From positions 4,329,105 through 4,393,104 of the forward strand of contig ML679974.1 in assembly GCA_007922225.1 (NCBI GenBank): DNA of 64,000 nt, given 5' to 3'. Made by a program: the position numbers and the translations under genes. The notes under the pieces were generated by a model. The model worked only from the letters and a program-made list of their open reading frames with translations. It did not search any database and was not told where the DNA came from. The DNA is from Emydura subglobosa. Its lineage: Eukaryota; Chordata; Testudines; Chelidae. Within the stretch, counting starts at the first letter, position 1; each line of letters starts with the position of its first letter. Positions 45,267-55,900 of this stretch are shown piece by piece.

Positions 45267-47525
45267 ATGCCCTCATCTCCGTGTTTCAAACCTTGTGCTT
45301 CATGTAAGAAACCTATGCCAGTTAGCAACCCACACCAGAGTTGTTTGAAGTGTTTGGGAGAGGCTGAGGTGTGGGAAAAATACAAGATTTGCAAGGGCTT
45401 CAGGCCCCGCGCCAAGAAAAAACGAGACTACACTGCGGGCACTTCTAATGGAATCAGCACTTAGACCAACATCAGCGCCAAGCGTGTCAAGCTTTGGTGT
45501 GAAGCGCCCCCGTGGCGCCATCGTCTTCCCAGCACCAATAGCCATCTCTGGTGCCTAAGAAGAAGCAGAAGACGGCACACACTGAGTGCTTGCAGACACT
45601 AAGAAGGGATAAGATGGGCACGGGAGACCTGGTGAGTCCCGTGTTGGGCTACCAGTCCCCACTGACCCACGAGTTACCTTCTCCCATCCAGGTATCCAGC
45701 CCAACACCGGCCCTACTGCTGAGCCTGAGGAGCGGCAAGGGCCCTCAGCACCTGTCCGTGCCCACAACGCCTGAAGATTTTCGTGCATTCATCCCAATGC
45801 TGCCAACGCCCCAAGAAGTGAGGCCCTCAGTCCCGCCTATGTCCGTAGGACCTTCCATGGGGAAACCACCAATGAGGCTGCTACAACATTCCCCATTACT
45901 GAGATGCCGGTCTCCGGTTTGTTCTCCAGACACGAGGCACTGGTCCAAAGAGTCGCACCATGGACAGTCAGGCTCCTGGCACCAGTCCCTAGTCTCTCAG
46001 CACTGGTCTCTGGAGAAGCGGCATCGATCCCCGGCATGCCGCTGGTCTCCTGAGCCTCGACACCGACCTCATAGCTGCCACAGGTCTCTGGTCTCCATAT
46101 CCCGGTTGCTGAACCCCTACAGCAAGCTCAAAGACAAGAGCCAGTCAAGAGAGGAGTGATGCTCAGGCTCCCAGCAACTCTTCCTGGCACCGGCATGCCC
46201 ACGTTCCCACCACGGTGCAGAAGGGCAAGCGGCTTCGGCATCCCCATGGTCCCTGAGAGACACTTCAGACTCTGAGGGAGAGGAAGAAGTCGGGACCAAA
46301 GGGCAAATCGCTACCACAGCTCTGGGGCTTCCCATGGCACCTCAGATGGGGGTATGGCTGCAAGGCCAATGGGCAGTCCCCTAGCAGTTTTGGGACACCT
46401 GGGGCTTCCCCTGGCTGTGGATTCATAAAGGTACTCCCTTTCCGGAGCCTCACTGCCACAGACATTGGTGATTGCCTAGTCGGCACTAAACTTAGATAGG
46501 GACTTGGACCAGGATGAGATCCTCACAGAAAGGGCTACACCACTCAGGGATGATGTGCCACCTTCATCTCTACCAGCCGCCTCCTCGCCAGACAAAGCAG
46601 TGGCAGGACCTTCCACAGCTGTCTCACTTGACAACTTCAGGGTCCACCAGGAACTGTTGAAACAGGTGGCATCGAACCTGGGTCTTAAGGTTGAGGGACA
46701 GAGGGAGCCCACGGATGACCTGTTTGGTGTCCTGGCAGCAGCAGCCCCATCCAGAGTGGCCCTCCCAGTCCATGAGGGAGTAGAAAAGCTAGCAAAGACC
46801 CTGTGACAGACTCCGGCCTCCTTATCTCTTACGTCCAAACGGGCGCATAAGAAACATTACATCCCCATGAAGGGGTTTGAATATCTGTATACCCATCTCT
46901 CTCCAGGATTGTTGGTGGTAACAGTAGCCAACGAAAGGGATAGGGAAGGACAGGCAGGTTCCGCCCCAAAGAATAAGGATGCAAAGAAATCGGACCATTT
47001 TGGGAGAAAAGTTTATTCTACGGCCAGCCTGCAGTTGTGTATATCTAACCAACAAGCCTTGTTGGGTAGATATTGTTAGAACATATAGCGTTGTTAGGAA
47101 AGTTCTCTGACTCCCTACCGCAAGCCTCTAAATAGGAATTCGAGGCCATCCTGGAAGAAAGTCAAGCAGCATCAAAGGCCTCTCTCCAGGCTGCCTCAGA
47201 CACAGCAGACTCTGCGGCTAGAACCAGGGCATCCGCGATGTTGATGAGGAGGGCACCATGGCTCCAGTCGTCCGGTCTCTCATTGGAGGTCCAACAGTCC
47301 ATCCAGGACCCCCCTTTCAATGGGTCAGCCCAATTTGCAGACCAGACAGACTTTAGGTTGCTTGGGATGAAAGATTCCAGGGTTACGCTGCATTCCCTGG
47401 GGATTTACACCCCACCGTCCACTAGGCGGCACTTTAGACCTCAGCAACCACAGAGATTTGGAAGCCAACAGAGAAGATCCCTATTATAGAAGGAAGAACA
47501 AGGGATATAGGAAATGTCAAGGCCA
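45267..47525 (+). pseudogene. DIRS ORF1 (gag-like), multiply broken
   Basis: The start at 45267 gives a zinc-knuckle-like N-terminus: CASCKKPMPVSNPHQSCLKC then YKICKGF (CxxC...HxxCxxC...C, last pair degraded). A Ser/Arg/His-rich middle follows in another frame (45551-46159). The conserved C-terminal part is in 46504-46806 (LFGVLAAAAPSRVALPVHEG) and 46867-47079 (KGFEYLYTHLSPGLLVVTVA), then 47238-47489. ORF1 of DIRS is thought to form the RNA-packaging particle. At least four frame changes or stops are seen. Confidence 0.75.
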
Positions 47526-47639
47526 GTCACTAGCTTTGACCACCTGAGCAGGTCCCAGCCACTACAACTCTGGGGCAAACAGAACATTTGAAGATGTGCC
47601 CAAGGGCGACCTAACAGTCATTTCCAAGAATCCAGTTCT

Positions 47640-48045
47640 TTCTTCGAGTGATTGCTCATATCCATTCCATTATAGGTGTGTGTGCGCCCCGTGCACAGAT
47701 TCCCGGAACTTTTTCCCTTAGCAAGCCCTGCAGGGTCGGCTCAGGCGCCCCCCTGGAGTGCCGCGCTCATGCCGTGGTATATAGGGCGCTGCTGACCCCG
47801 CAGGCCCTCAGTCCCTTCTTTCTGCCAACTCCGACAATGGGGACAGAGGGTGGGTGTGGAATGGATATGAGCAACACATCTCGAAGAACAACAGTTACTG
47901 ATAAGTAACCCTGTTTTTTCTCTTCGAGTGTTTGCTCATATCCATTCAATTATAGGTGATTAAATAGCCATACCTTGGAGGTGGGTAGGAGTCAGCGTTG
48001 AGCCGCTGTCGCCAGCACGGCTCTGCCGAAGCCTGCGACCTCTCT
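47640..48045 (-). repeat. Inverted copy of the DIRS right end at the left of the inner element
   Basis: Reverse complement of the region downstream of the recombinase in copy 1 (33805-34246), including the palindrome (47858-47950), the TATA-bearing spacer and even the post-YR sequence (48000-48045). A normal DIRS left end should stop at the terminal repeat, so this is an extended inversion that replaces the 5' half of gag. Confidence 0.75.
47778..47786 (+). promoter_or_regulatory. TATA box in the inner DIRS left terminus
   Basis: TATATAGGG lies in a GC-rich spacer and is oriented toward gag/pol. It corresponds to 45068-45076 of the outer copy. Confidence 0.5.
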
Positions 48046-48890
48046 CGTGCACAAGAGGGTCATGAAACACGCCAAGGCCCTCTGGCAGACCCCCTGTTCC
48101 GTGGCCCCTACCTCCAAGGCCGTGGAAAGGAAATACTATGTCCCCAAAGAGGGCTTTGACTTCCTATATATCCACCCTGCCCCAGGAACACTGGTTGTTG
48201 ACGCTGTCAACCAACGTGACTGACAGGGCGGCCAGGGCAGCACCCCTAAAGATAAGGACAGCAAGAAGCTGGACCTCTTTGGCCGTACGGTATACTCCAC
48301 CACAGCACTGCAGCTACGAGTCGCCAACCACCAGGCGCTCATGGGGAGGTATAACCTCAACCTGGGGTCCTTGCTGCAGAGGTTCCAGTCGGGGCTGCCA
48401 CCAGACCAGACTGCGGACTTTGCCACTTTGACCCAGGAAGGAGCGGTAGTGGCAAACGCGGCATTGCAGTTGGCTAGTGAAGCGGCCAATGCCGCCAGCA
48501 GGGTGATGGCTTCGGCCATTGTCATGCACCGCTGCTCCTGGCTGCAATCTTCAGGCTTATCCCAGGAGGTCCAGCAAGCCATACAGGACCTTCCGTTTGA
48601 GGGGCGGGACTCTTCTTTGATAAGACAGATGAGAAGCTCCGTATCCTGAAAGACTTGCGGGCCACCCTTAGGTCCCTAGGGCTCTACACCCCTCAGGCCA
48701 CGAGACGCCAATCTCAGCCTCAGGCCCAGAGGCAACCACCGCCTCCTCCTAGGCCAGCCCCCAGACCCGCTCAACCCAGGAGGGGTCGGGATCGCTTCAG
48801 GGCGCCCAATCACCGTGACCGCCAGGGGTCCTCGGCAGGGCCCCAGCAAGGCCCAAGCAAGGGCAACAATGGAAATAAACTGTTTTGACG
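48046..48890 (+). pseudogene. DIRS ORF1 C-terminal half (inner copy)
   Basis: Fragments in shifting frames encode MKHAKALWQT, KYYVPKEGFDFLYIHPAPGT and LVVDAVNQ (48046-48220), then LQLASEAANAASRVMASAIV (48341-48649), and a proline-rich basic tail (48655-48888). They match the outer ORF1 at 46867-47489. The start codon and zinc-knuckle half are absent. Confidence 0.7.
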
Positions 48891-50023
48891 GTGCACATGA
48901 GGGTGGCACTCCTTTATTGCCCCTGGATCTCTCCCAGGCTTTTGCCCACAGGCTTCGGCCCTTCTATGCCGAATGGGAAACCATCACCTCAGACCGCTGG
49001 GTCCTCGGCGTAGTCCTCAGGGGCTATGCCCTTCAGCTTACAGCTTTCCTCCCAGACTCTCCCCCTATCCAGTCCCTCTTCAGGGACCGCACTCAAGAGC
49101 AGCTACTCATACAGGAGGTCAACTCCCTCTTCTCACTCGAAGCAGTAGAAGAAGTTCCTCCACAGGAACGGGGGAGGGGATTTTATTCACAGTACTGGTG
49201 GAGGAACCCGGAGGACTTGGCTCCTTCAGTGACTCTCATAACAGACGCCTCAGATGTGGGATGGGGGGCCCACATCAGCAAAGACTTGAGTACCCAGGGG
49301 CTCTGGTCACTGGACAAAAGAGCCCTCCATATCAATGTCAGGGAACTGAGGGCAGTCCGCCTGGCCTGCAAGGTCTTCCTCAGGTTCCTGAAGGGCAAGA
49401 TGATTCAGGTCCTCACGGACAATAAGACGGCCATGTTCTGTATGAACAGGCAGTGGGAGCACGCTCCTCGGCTTTATGCCAGGAGGCTATGTGACTGGGA
49501 CTTTGCTGTGAGGTACGACTTCCACGTCTCTGCCTCTCACCTCCCTGGGGTCAGAAACGATGAGGCGGACTGCCTCAGCAGGTCGTTCTTACCCCGCCAC
49601 GATTGGTCATTGCACCAGGAGGTGGTAGATTCAATCTTCCGGAAGTGGGGAGCTCCCCAACTGGACTTGTTCGCGTCATCCTGGAACAGGAAATGCCCGA
49701 GGTTCTGTTCGCTCCGAGGTCGTGAGCCGGGCTCTCTCTCCAACACGTTCCTTCTAGACTGGACAGGGACCCTCACATATGCGTTTCCCCCCATCCCACT
49801 CCTACCCAAGGTCCTCTTGAAAATCCAGAAGGACAGAGCGGACATGATACTGATTGTGCCAGCTTGGCCGCAGCAGCACTGGTACAGCATGCTGCTCGAC
49901 CTGTCCATCGATCCGCCGCTCCTGCTCCCAAAGCGCTTCGATCTGCTCTCCCAGGACCAGGGTCGCCTGCTGCACCCGGACCTGGACTCCTTCCACCTGA
50001 TGGCATGGAGACTCCATGGCTGA
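48815..50023 (+). pseudogene. DIRS pol with the RT core deleted but frame kept (RNase H retained)
   Basis: A 402-codon uninterrupted frame. Residues 1-120 are the pol N-terminus (LDLSQAFAHRLRPFYAEWET, LFSLEAVEEVPPQERGRGFY). At 49193-49196 the sequence jumps from the RT start (YSQY) to WWRNPEDL. About 255 residues including both RT catalytic motifs are missing relative to copy 1. RNase H follows with TDASDVGWGAH, RELRA and LTDNKT (D, E, D), then SHLPGVRNDEADCLSRS and the conserved C-terminal domain. No RT activity is possible. Confidence 0.85.
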
Positions 50024-50778
50024 CGGAGGGAGAGAGAGCCTGCTCCATACAGGTCCTGCTGGGCAGCAGAAAACCTTCCACCCAGGTGATGTACCAGGCG
50101 AAGTGGAAGCGTTTTACCGGTTGGGCAGAATCCCGGGGTATCCCACCGAGCTGTTCGCCCATACAGGCGATTTTGGAGTACCTACTCCATCTAAAGCTCC
50201 AGGGTCTAGAATTGGCCTCTCTGAAAGAACACCTGGCAGCTATCTCGGCCTTCCACCAGCCAATGGAAGGACAATCCCTGTTCTCTCACCCCATGTCAGT
50301 CAGGTTCCTCAAGGGGGTGGAGAGGCTATACCCGCAGGTCTGTGACCCAGTGCCTCCCTGGGTTTTGAACCTGGTCCTCACCATGTTGACAGGACCCCCC
50401 TTTGAGCCCTTGGCTACATGCCCACTGCTCGTCCTCTCTTGGAAGGTAGCCTTCCTAGTGGCCATTACATCAGCTAGGAGGGTGTCCGAGATAAGAGCTT
50501 TGACCTCGGAGCCCCCCTACATGGTCTTCTACAAAGATAAGGTCCGACTGAGACCCCACCCGGCTTTCCTGCCTAACGTGGTGTCTCAGTTTCATTATAA
50601 CCAGGATATCTTCCTCCCCGTGTTTTTTCCTAAACCGCATAGTTCGGAGGAGGAGCGGAGATGGCACTCCCTGGATGTCAGACGAGCCCTGGCCTACTAC
50701 ATCGAGCGGACTAGGCCATTCCGGAAATCAACACAGCTGTTTGTGGCAGTGGTGGACCGGATGAAGGAATGTATATGA
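49864..50778 (+). pseudogene. DIRS tyrosine recombinase, 3'-truncated (inner copy)
   Basis: A 304-codon open frame overlaps pol by 160 bases in another frame, as in DIRS elements. It contains the SAM-like N-terminal domain (STQVMYQAKWKRFTGWAESR), LAAISAFHQPMEGQSLFSHP and the first catalytic Arg (AITSARRVSEIRAL). It ends at VVDRMKECI where it fuses to the terminal repeat at about 50765. HxxR and the nucleophilic Tyr are lost, so it cannot recombine DNA. Confidence 0.85.
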
Positions 50779-50827
50779 TCAACACATCTCGAAGAACAAC
50801 AGTTACTGGTAAGTAACCCTGTTTTTC

Positions 50828-52697
50828 CCCTCTATTTTCCTACCACCTTATTCTGTTCCTCCTGGCATGGACTATTATAACAGCAGACCGTTGTGTTCTA
50901 AATACAGTAGCAGCTGGGTACACCCTTCAGTTCACCTCACTCCCAGCTCCCCACCCACCTTCCCTGTCCCTCTTTAGGGACCTGTCTCACGAGCAACTCC
51001 TCACACAGGAGATACAAGCACTCCTGCAGGTAGGTGCCGTAGAAAAGATTCCTTGGGAGCTGGAAGGAATAGGGTTATATTCCTGCTACTTTCTGATCCC
51101 AAAGCCAAAAGGGGGTCTGAGACCCATTCTGGAACTGTGAGGCCTCAACAGGTATCTCAAGAAGTTGAAGTTCTGCATGGTCTCTCTAGCCTTCATCATC
51201 CCCCCTCTGGATCCAGGTGACTGGTATGCCGCCCTCGATTTGAAGGATGCCTATTTTCATTTCTCTATCTTCCCAGGCCCCAGAAGATTCCTACACTTCG
51301 TAGTTGGAAGGCGGCACTATCAGTTTACCATGCTCCCCTTTGGCTTGTCAATAGTACCATGCATGTTCACTAAGTGCATGGTGTGGTAGAAGATTACCTC
51401 AGACGGTGTGGCATACAAGTCTGTCCTACCTGGACGACTGGCTCATCAAGGGCCACTCGAGACCGCAGGTCCAATGGAGAATCAAAGTTATTTGGACCAC
51501 CTGCCAGACGCTAGGCCTATTAATAAACGAGAAAAAAATCAATGCTCATACCAATCCAAAGGATAGAGTTTATCGGTGTGGTCCTGGATTCAACCAAAAG
51601 CCAGAGTGTCTTTAACAGAAGCCAGATTTCTGGCCATGTCGGACGTCATATCCAAGTGTCAACCCACCCTCTCACAATGGTGAGAATATGTGTCTACTGG
51701 GTCACATGGCAGCCTGCACCTATGTGGTCTGGTACACCAGTCTGCACCTCAGACCTCTGCAGATGTGGTTGGCGTCAGTGTACCCCCATCCAGGTATCAC
51801 CTGGACACAGTCATCACTATTCCCCTTCATATGCTTACCTCCTTATAGGAGTGGACAAGGCCTCAACACGTACTCAGAGGAGTGCCATTCACAGCCCCGC
51901 ATCCAATGGTGTCACTGGTATCAGATGCCTTGGAGTTAGGGTGGGGAGCCCACCTAGGTTCCCTAAGAACTCAAGACCTCTGGGCCAAGGACGAGCTAAC
52001 ATTGATATGCAATGTCAGGGAACTCAGGGGAATCCAGCTGGCCTGCAAGATGTTCCTGCCCCATTTCACAAACAATATGGCCTTGATGTATTATATCAAC
52101 AGACAAGGGGGAGCCAGGTCCCCTACCCTCCGTGAGAAAGTGATATGTATGTGGAATTTTTGTATTGGCCATGTTATTCACCTGGAAGCTGTGTATCCCC
52201 GAGGCATCAAGAACACATTAGCAGATTACCTCAGCAGATCCTTTTGTTCTCACCATGAGTGGTCACTGCACCTGGAAGTAGCCACAACCATTTTCTAGAG
52301 GTGGGGCATTCCCCGAGTGGACCTATTCACCACCAGGGGAAACAGGAAGTGCGAGCAGTTCTGTTCTATGCAAGGGCGAGAGAATGGCTTGATATCAGAT
52401 GTTTTTCTCCTGCCATGGTCAGGCGACCTCACGTATGCATTCCCACTGGTCCACAGAGTCCTCATAAAGATCAAGAGAAACAGGGCTTGGGTCATCCTGG
52501 AGGCCCCGGCATGGCCCCAACAACATTGGTTCAGGGTGCTTTCTCGAGTTCTCCGTAGCCTACCCCTGGACAATTCCATTGTGACTGGACCTTCTCTTCC
52601 AGGATCACAGCCAGCTGCTCCACCCAAACCTAACCTCACTGCACCTGATGGCGTGGATGCTCCATTGAACCTGGAAGAGTGGTCCTGCTCAGCATAA
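50828..52697 (+). pseudogene. DIRS RT/RNase H (outer copy), decayed
   Basis: Pol resumes after the nested copy. Seen in shifting frames: FLIPKPKGGLRPILEL and a stop near 51139, FCMVSLAFIIPPLDPGDWYA then ALDLKDAYFHF (51165-51389), a TAG, YLDDWLIKGHSR (51406-51615), RNase H SDALELGWGAHLG and VRELRGIQLACKM (51882-52298), then 52317-52697. In RNase H the first motif Asp is kept (SDA for TDA). Many substitutions relative to copy 1 mark it as older. Confidence 0.8.
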
Positions 52698-53625
52698 GTC
52701 CAACAGATTCTGTTGGGAAGCCGGAAGCCTTCCACCAGGGTGTCTTATTTGGCCAAGTGGAAGCGCTTCACCTCCTGGGCGGCCCTTCACAACATCTTGC
52801 CTTCTAAATCATCCATCCAAGCTATCTTGGAGTACCTGCTCCATCTGAAGCAAGAAGGGCTGGACTTGTAGTCACTTAAAGTACTCTTAGCGGCCATGCC
52901 ATTACAAGATAGGAGACTTTTCTTGCATGGGATGATGACCAGATTTCTCAAGGGCCTAGAAAGGGTCTTTCCACAGATGAGAAACCCAATTTCCCAAAGG
53001 GATCTGAACCTCGTCCTCTCCAAGCTCACAGGTTCCCCTTTTGAGCCCCTGGCTTCCTGCATCTATTGTGGGAAGTGGCCTTCATGGTAGCGATCACATC
53101 AGCAAGGAAAGTCTCGGAGATTAGGGCTCTGACCTCTGAACTCCCTTATACAGTTTTCTACAAGGACAAAGTACAGCTGCATCCACACCCGGCATTCCTG
53201 CTGAAGGGGGGTGTCCCATTTCCATGTAAATCAGGATATTTTCCTTCCGGTCTTCTTTCCAAAATCCCACAATTTTAATGAGGAGAGATACCTCTGTACT
53301 CTTGATAATAGGAAGGCTGTAGCGTTCTACATCGACAGAACCAAACATTTTTGTAAATCCATGCAACTCTTTGATGTGATTGCTGAAAGGATGAGAGGTG
53401 TCATCTCAGAGGATCTCATCCTGGATCACTGCCTGCATACGAGCATGCTATGAGCAGGCGGGAGTCGCTCTTCTGGCCTCCTTGACGGCCCACTCGACAG
53501 GACCTCGGGCTTCGTCAATGGTCTTCCTGGCTTAGGTCCCAATCCAGCACATCTGTAGAGCCACAATCTGGTCTTCAGTGCATACTTTTGCGTCCCATTA
53601 TGCTATTACGCAGCAGGCCAAAGAA
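52690..53625 (+). pseudogene. DIRS tyrosine recombinase (outer copy), decayed
   Basis: Blocks: VSYLAKWKRFTSWAALHN (about 52740-52800), AITSARKVSEIRAL with the first catalytic Arg (53066-53278), and NEERYLCTLDNRKAVAFYID (53211-53453). The C-terminal end then reads TAHSTGPRAS (Arg of HxxR lost) and SSVHTFASHYAIT with the Tyr kept. Several stops occur, for example TAG near 52869. Confidence 0.75.
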
Positions 53626-53712
53626 GATGTGGGTTTTGGCAGAGCAGTGTTGCAAACAGCACGTCCATAAACTCTGGCCCATCTCCAAGGGTACTCCTCG
53701 TAAGTCACCTAA

Positions 53713-53807
53713 TTGGGAATGGACATGAGCAAGCACTCGAAGAAGAAAGGATGGTTACTTACCTCATAACTGTTGTTCTTCAAGATGTGTTGCTCATGTC
53801 CATTCCA
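53713..53807. repeat. DIRS internal complementary region (outer copy)
   Basis: Imperfect palindrome: arms 'ttgggaatggacatgagcaa' and its complement around GTTACTTACCTCATAAC (53754-53770). It equals the joined, reversed termini of this element. Confidence 0.75.
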
Positions 53808-53819
53808 CAACCCATCTCT

Positions 53820-54052
53820 GTCCCCTCTGTTGGAATTCTGACAACAAGGAACTGAGAGGGAGGGGGGCCAGCAGCACCTAATATACTGGTACATTCGTGC
53901 AGCACTGCAGGGGGTGTTAGAGCCGGCCCTATGGATACCACTATGCGAAATATTTCCGGCACCAGTACATGTGGCACACACACACCTACTTAGGAATGGA
54001 CATGAGCAATACATCTCAAAGAACAACAATTATGAGGTAAGTAACTCTTCTT
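53820..54052 (+). repeat. DIRS right terminal repeat (outer copy)
   Basis: Spacer plus terminal arm 'taggaatggacatgagcaat' through GGTAAGTAACTCTTC. It pairs inversely with 44932-45115. Confidence 0.8.
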
Positions 54053-54059
54053 TTCTTTT

Positions 54060-55475
54060 ACTTCAGTGGGAGTTGAACCTATGTAAGGGCTATAGATCAG
54101 ACCATATACTAGTAACATGATAAGCTGCAGCATAGACTTGGCGAATGAAATTCTAAGACTGTAAGTATTATGGAATAGGGGCAGTGTCATTGTATGTGTT
54201 ACAGTATACAGCACAGGAAGGCATTGATCATGATTCGGGCCTTCATGCCCTTATTCACTATATGCTGTGTATTTGCAAAGACTTTTAAAGATATTTTAGA
54301 TTCTGTCGTGTGCATTTAAAAAAAAACAACAAACTTTTGCAAGACCATGCCACGTAGTTCAGACAAACGCCACTACTTACATGATCCAGGATAGGCCTAC
54401 ATCAAATGCCACTGGCGTTCCATAGTGGTTATAACATGAGCTGAAAATTGCATGCTGAGTATCACATTGTGGGAGCCAGTGGTTTATGCAGCTGGGGGGA
54501 TCTAAGTGCCAACTGCCTCTTCTTGTCCATGTTTTTTTGTCTAATGGTGATCAAGGAGGAAGGAAGACACGTGAAAAAGAGACCACATGGCCTCTACAAT
54601 ATATCTTAGTGTAGGCAAGATTGCAGAAATAGTTTCAAATTATGGATTTTTTTAAATCTGAGTTGCAGAAATTCAGTGTTGTAGAGCATGAAGAAAAAAC
54701 TGCCTCAATTTAAGCACACATGAAAATGTTCTCTCAGCTACAATAGTTGTAAACCCTTTTCAGCTTCTTCAAGAGATTCTTCTAGCAATATTTATTCCCT
54801 TATTGTTTGTATGGAGGTGTGTCTGTATTGATGTAGCGTATCCCAGTGAATACTAATTACAGTCGGCAAGGTAACTAGTGAGATAAACACTAGTCATTGA
54901 AACAACATAAACTAGAATGTTTTGAATAAAATACTTTAGTTATTTGCATTTGATAATGCACACATCGTGTTTTCTTGAGAAGGAGCATACAGATGCAGCT
55001 CACAGACAGAAGCTTGAAGATGGGGTTTAATAAAAGAAAAGACGCTTGAAAATGGACACTAAGAAGATTTATTTAAAGTTATGCCTCATAGCGAAAGCTC
55101 ATATGAATGCAGAGTTAATAAATGGAAAAACTCCTTCTGCAATGATAGTGTAACAAGTCCCTGGTATGGCTCCAAATACAGACATGTATAAAAAAGAAAA
55201 TTAGACCGGAATAGTTGTGGGAGCTCAATACATGGACATCAGAAGTGCCTTTAAAATAATTAATACTAAATTGTCATTATTGGTTAATCTAGTGGTAGCA
55301 CTGGCTATTCAATTACTGGCAATATAACTATACCCATATGTAAGTACATTATTAATCTTTACCAGTTATCCCTTTTCTTGTATTTGGAAGATTCATTAAT
55401 TAGAAAGTAATATAGAAAGATATTCTTTTCTGTGCTTTATGCACTTTGAGGAGGTGTGTCCTATTTGTGTTTGCA
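54060..55475. other. Intergenic AT-rich DNA, no recognisable gene
   Basis: No supported feature; A-rich tracts near 54320. Confidence 0.55.
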
Positions 55476-55900
55476 GGGGCAGTTTTTTACTGCTGATGAG
55501 AACAATAACCAAATCATACAACTTGTCCACTGTCAGTATCCTTGGATATCTTTCAGACCAGCACACAGTACAGAGACAGCACCTGTTGTACTGATGGGTG
55601 GTCTCTTCCTGACCATAGACGGGAGATATGATTCATGCTCATCTTCCTGAACTTCTCTATAGTATTTGATAGTGTTGATCACCAAATGATGCCGTTGTGC
55701 CTCCAAGAGATAGTGCTGCAACTGAGATCAGTGGCAGCTGACCAGTTGAAGCTGGAACTTCTTTTGGTTTAACTGGGACGGAGTGATGGCAAGTCATTCT
55801 CAATGAAGTTCCCTTGATTTTGCAACATACTGCTTCTCTTAGTCAATCAAAGCCTGGAATTATTACCCTACCAAATATACTGTAAACCCATGTAGTTTCT
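55475..55900 (+). mobile_element. L2-like LINE, RT fragment
   Basis: In one frame: SFRPAHSTETAPVV (RT 'GFRPxHSTETAL' block, 55549-55600). In another: FLNFSIVFDSVDHQMM (the 'LDLSxAFDTVDHxxLL' motif-A block, 55645-55690). Both are consecutive motifs of L2/CR1-clade reverse transcriptases, separated by frame breaks. A dead 5'- and 3'-truncated copy. Confidence 0.65.

Larger units (their letters stand above)
47640..50826 (+). mobile_element. DIRS-type retrotransposon, inner nested copy (RT-deleted)
   Basis: Inserted into the outer element between gag and pol. The left terminus is 'ttcttcgagtgattgctcat' and the right terminus ends GTTACTGGTAAGTAACCCTG. From left to right: inverted right-end module with its internal complementary region (47640-48045), the C-terminal half of gag, pol lacking the RT core, recombinase cut at about 50765, and the terminal 60 bases. 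It is the same subfamily as copy 1. No target duplication flanks it, as expected of recombinase-mediated insertion. Confidence 0.85.
44930..54052 (+). mobile_element. DIRS-type retrotransposon, outer 9.1-kb copy containing a nested DIRS
   Basis: The left terminus 'cttctttgagtgcctgctca' (44932) and the right terminal repeat (53991-54052) are inverted relatives, and an internal complementary region lies at 53713-53807. Gag fills 45267-47630; pol resumes at 50828 and the recombinase ends near 53625. Removing 47640-50826 makes the order gag-pol-YR continuous. All frames are broken by stops and shifts, more so than in copies 1 and inner, so it is older. The terminal sequence variant (ATGGACATGAGCAA, GTTATGAGGTAAGTAAC) defines a different subfamily. 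Confidence 0.85.

Noticed and set aside
45551..46159. A host SR-rich nuclear protein
   Set aside because: It lies between the DIRS terminal repeat and DIRS gag/pol in the same orientation and parallels the gag fragment of copy 1.
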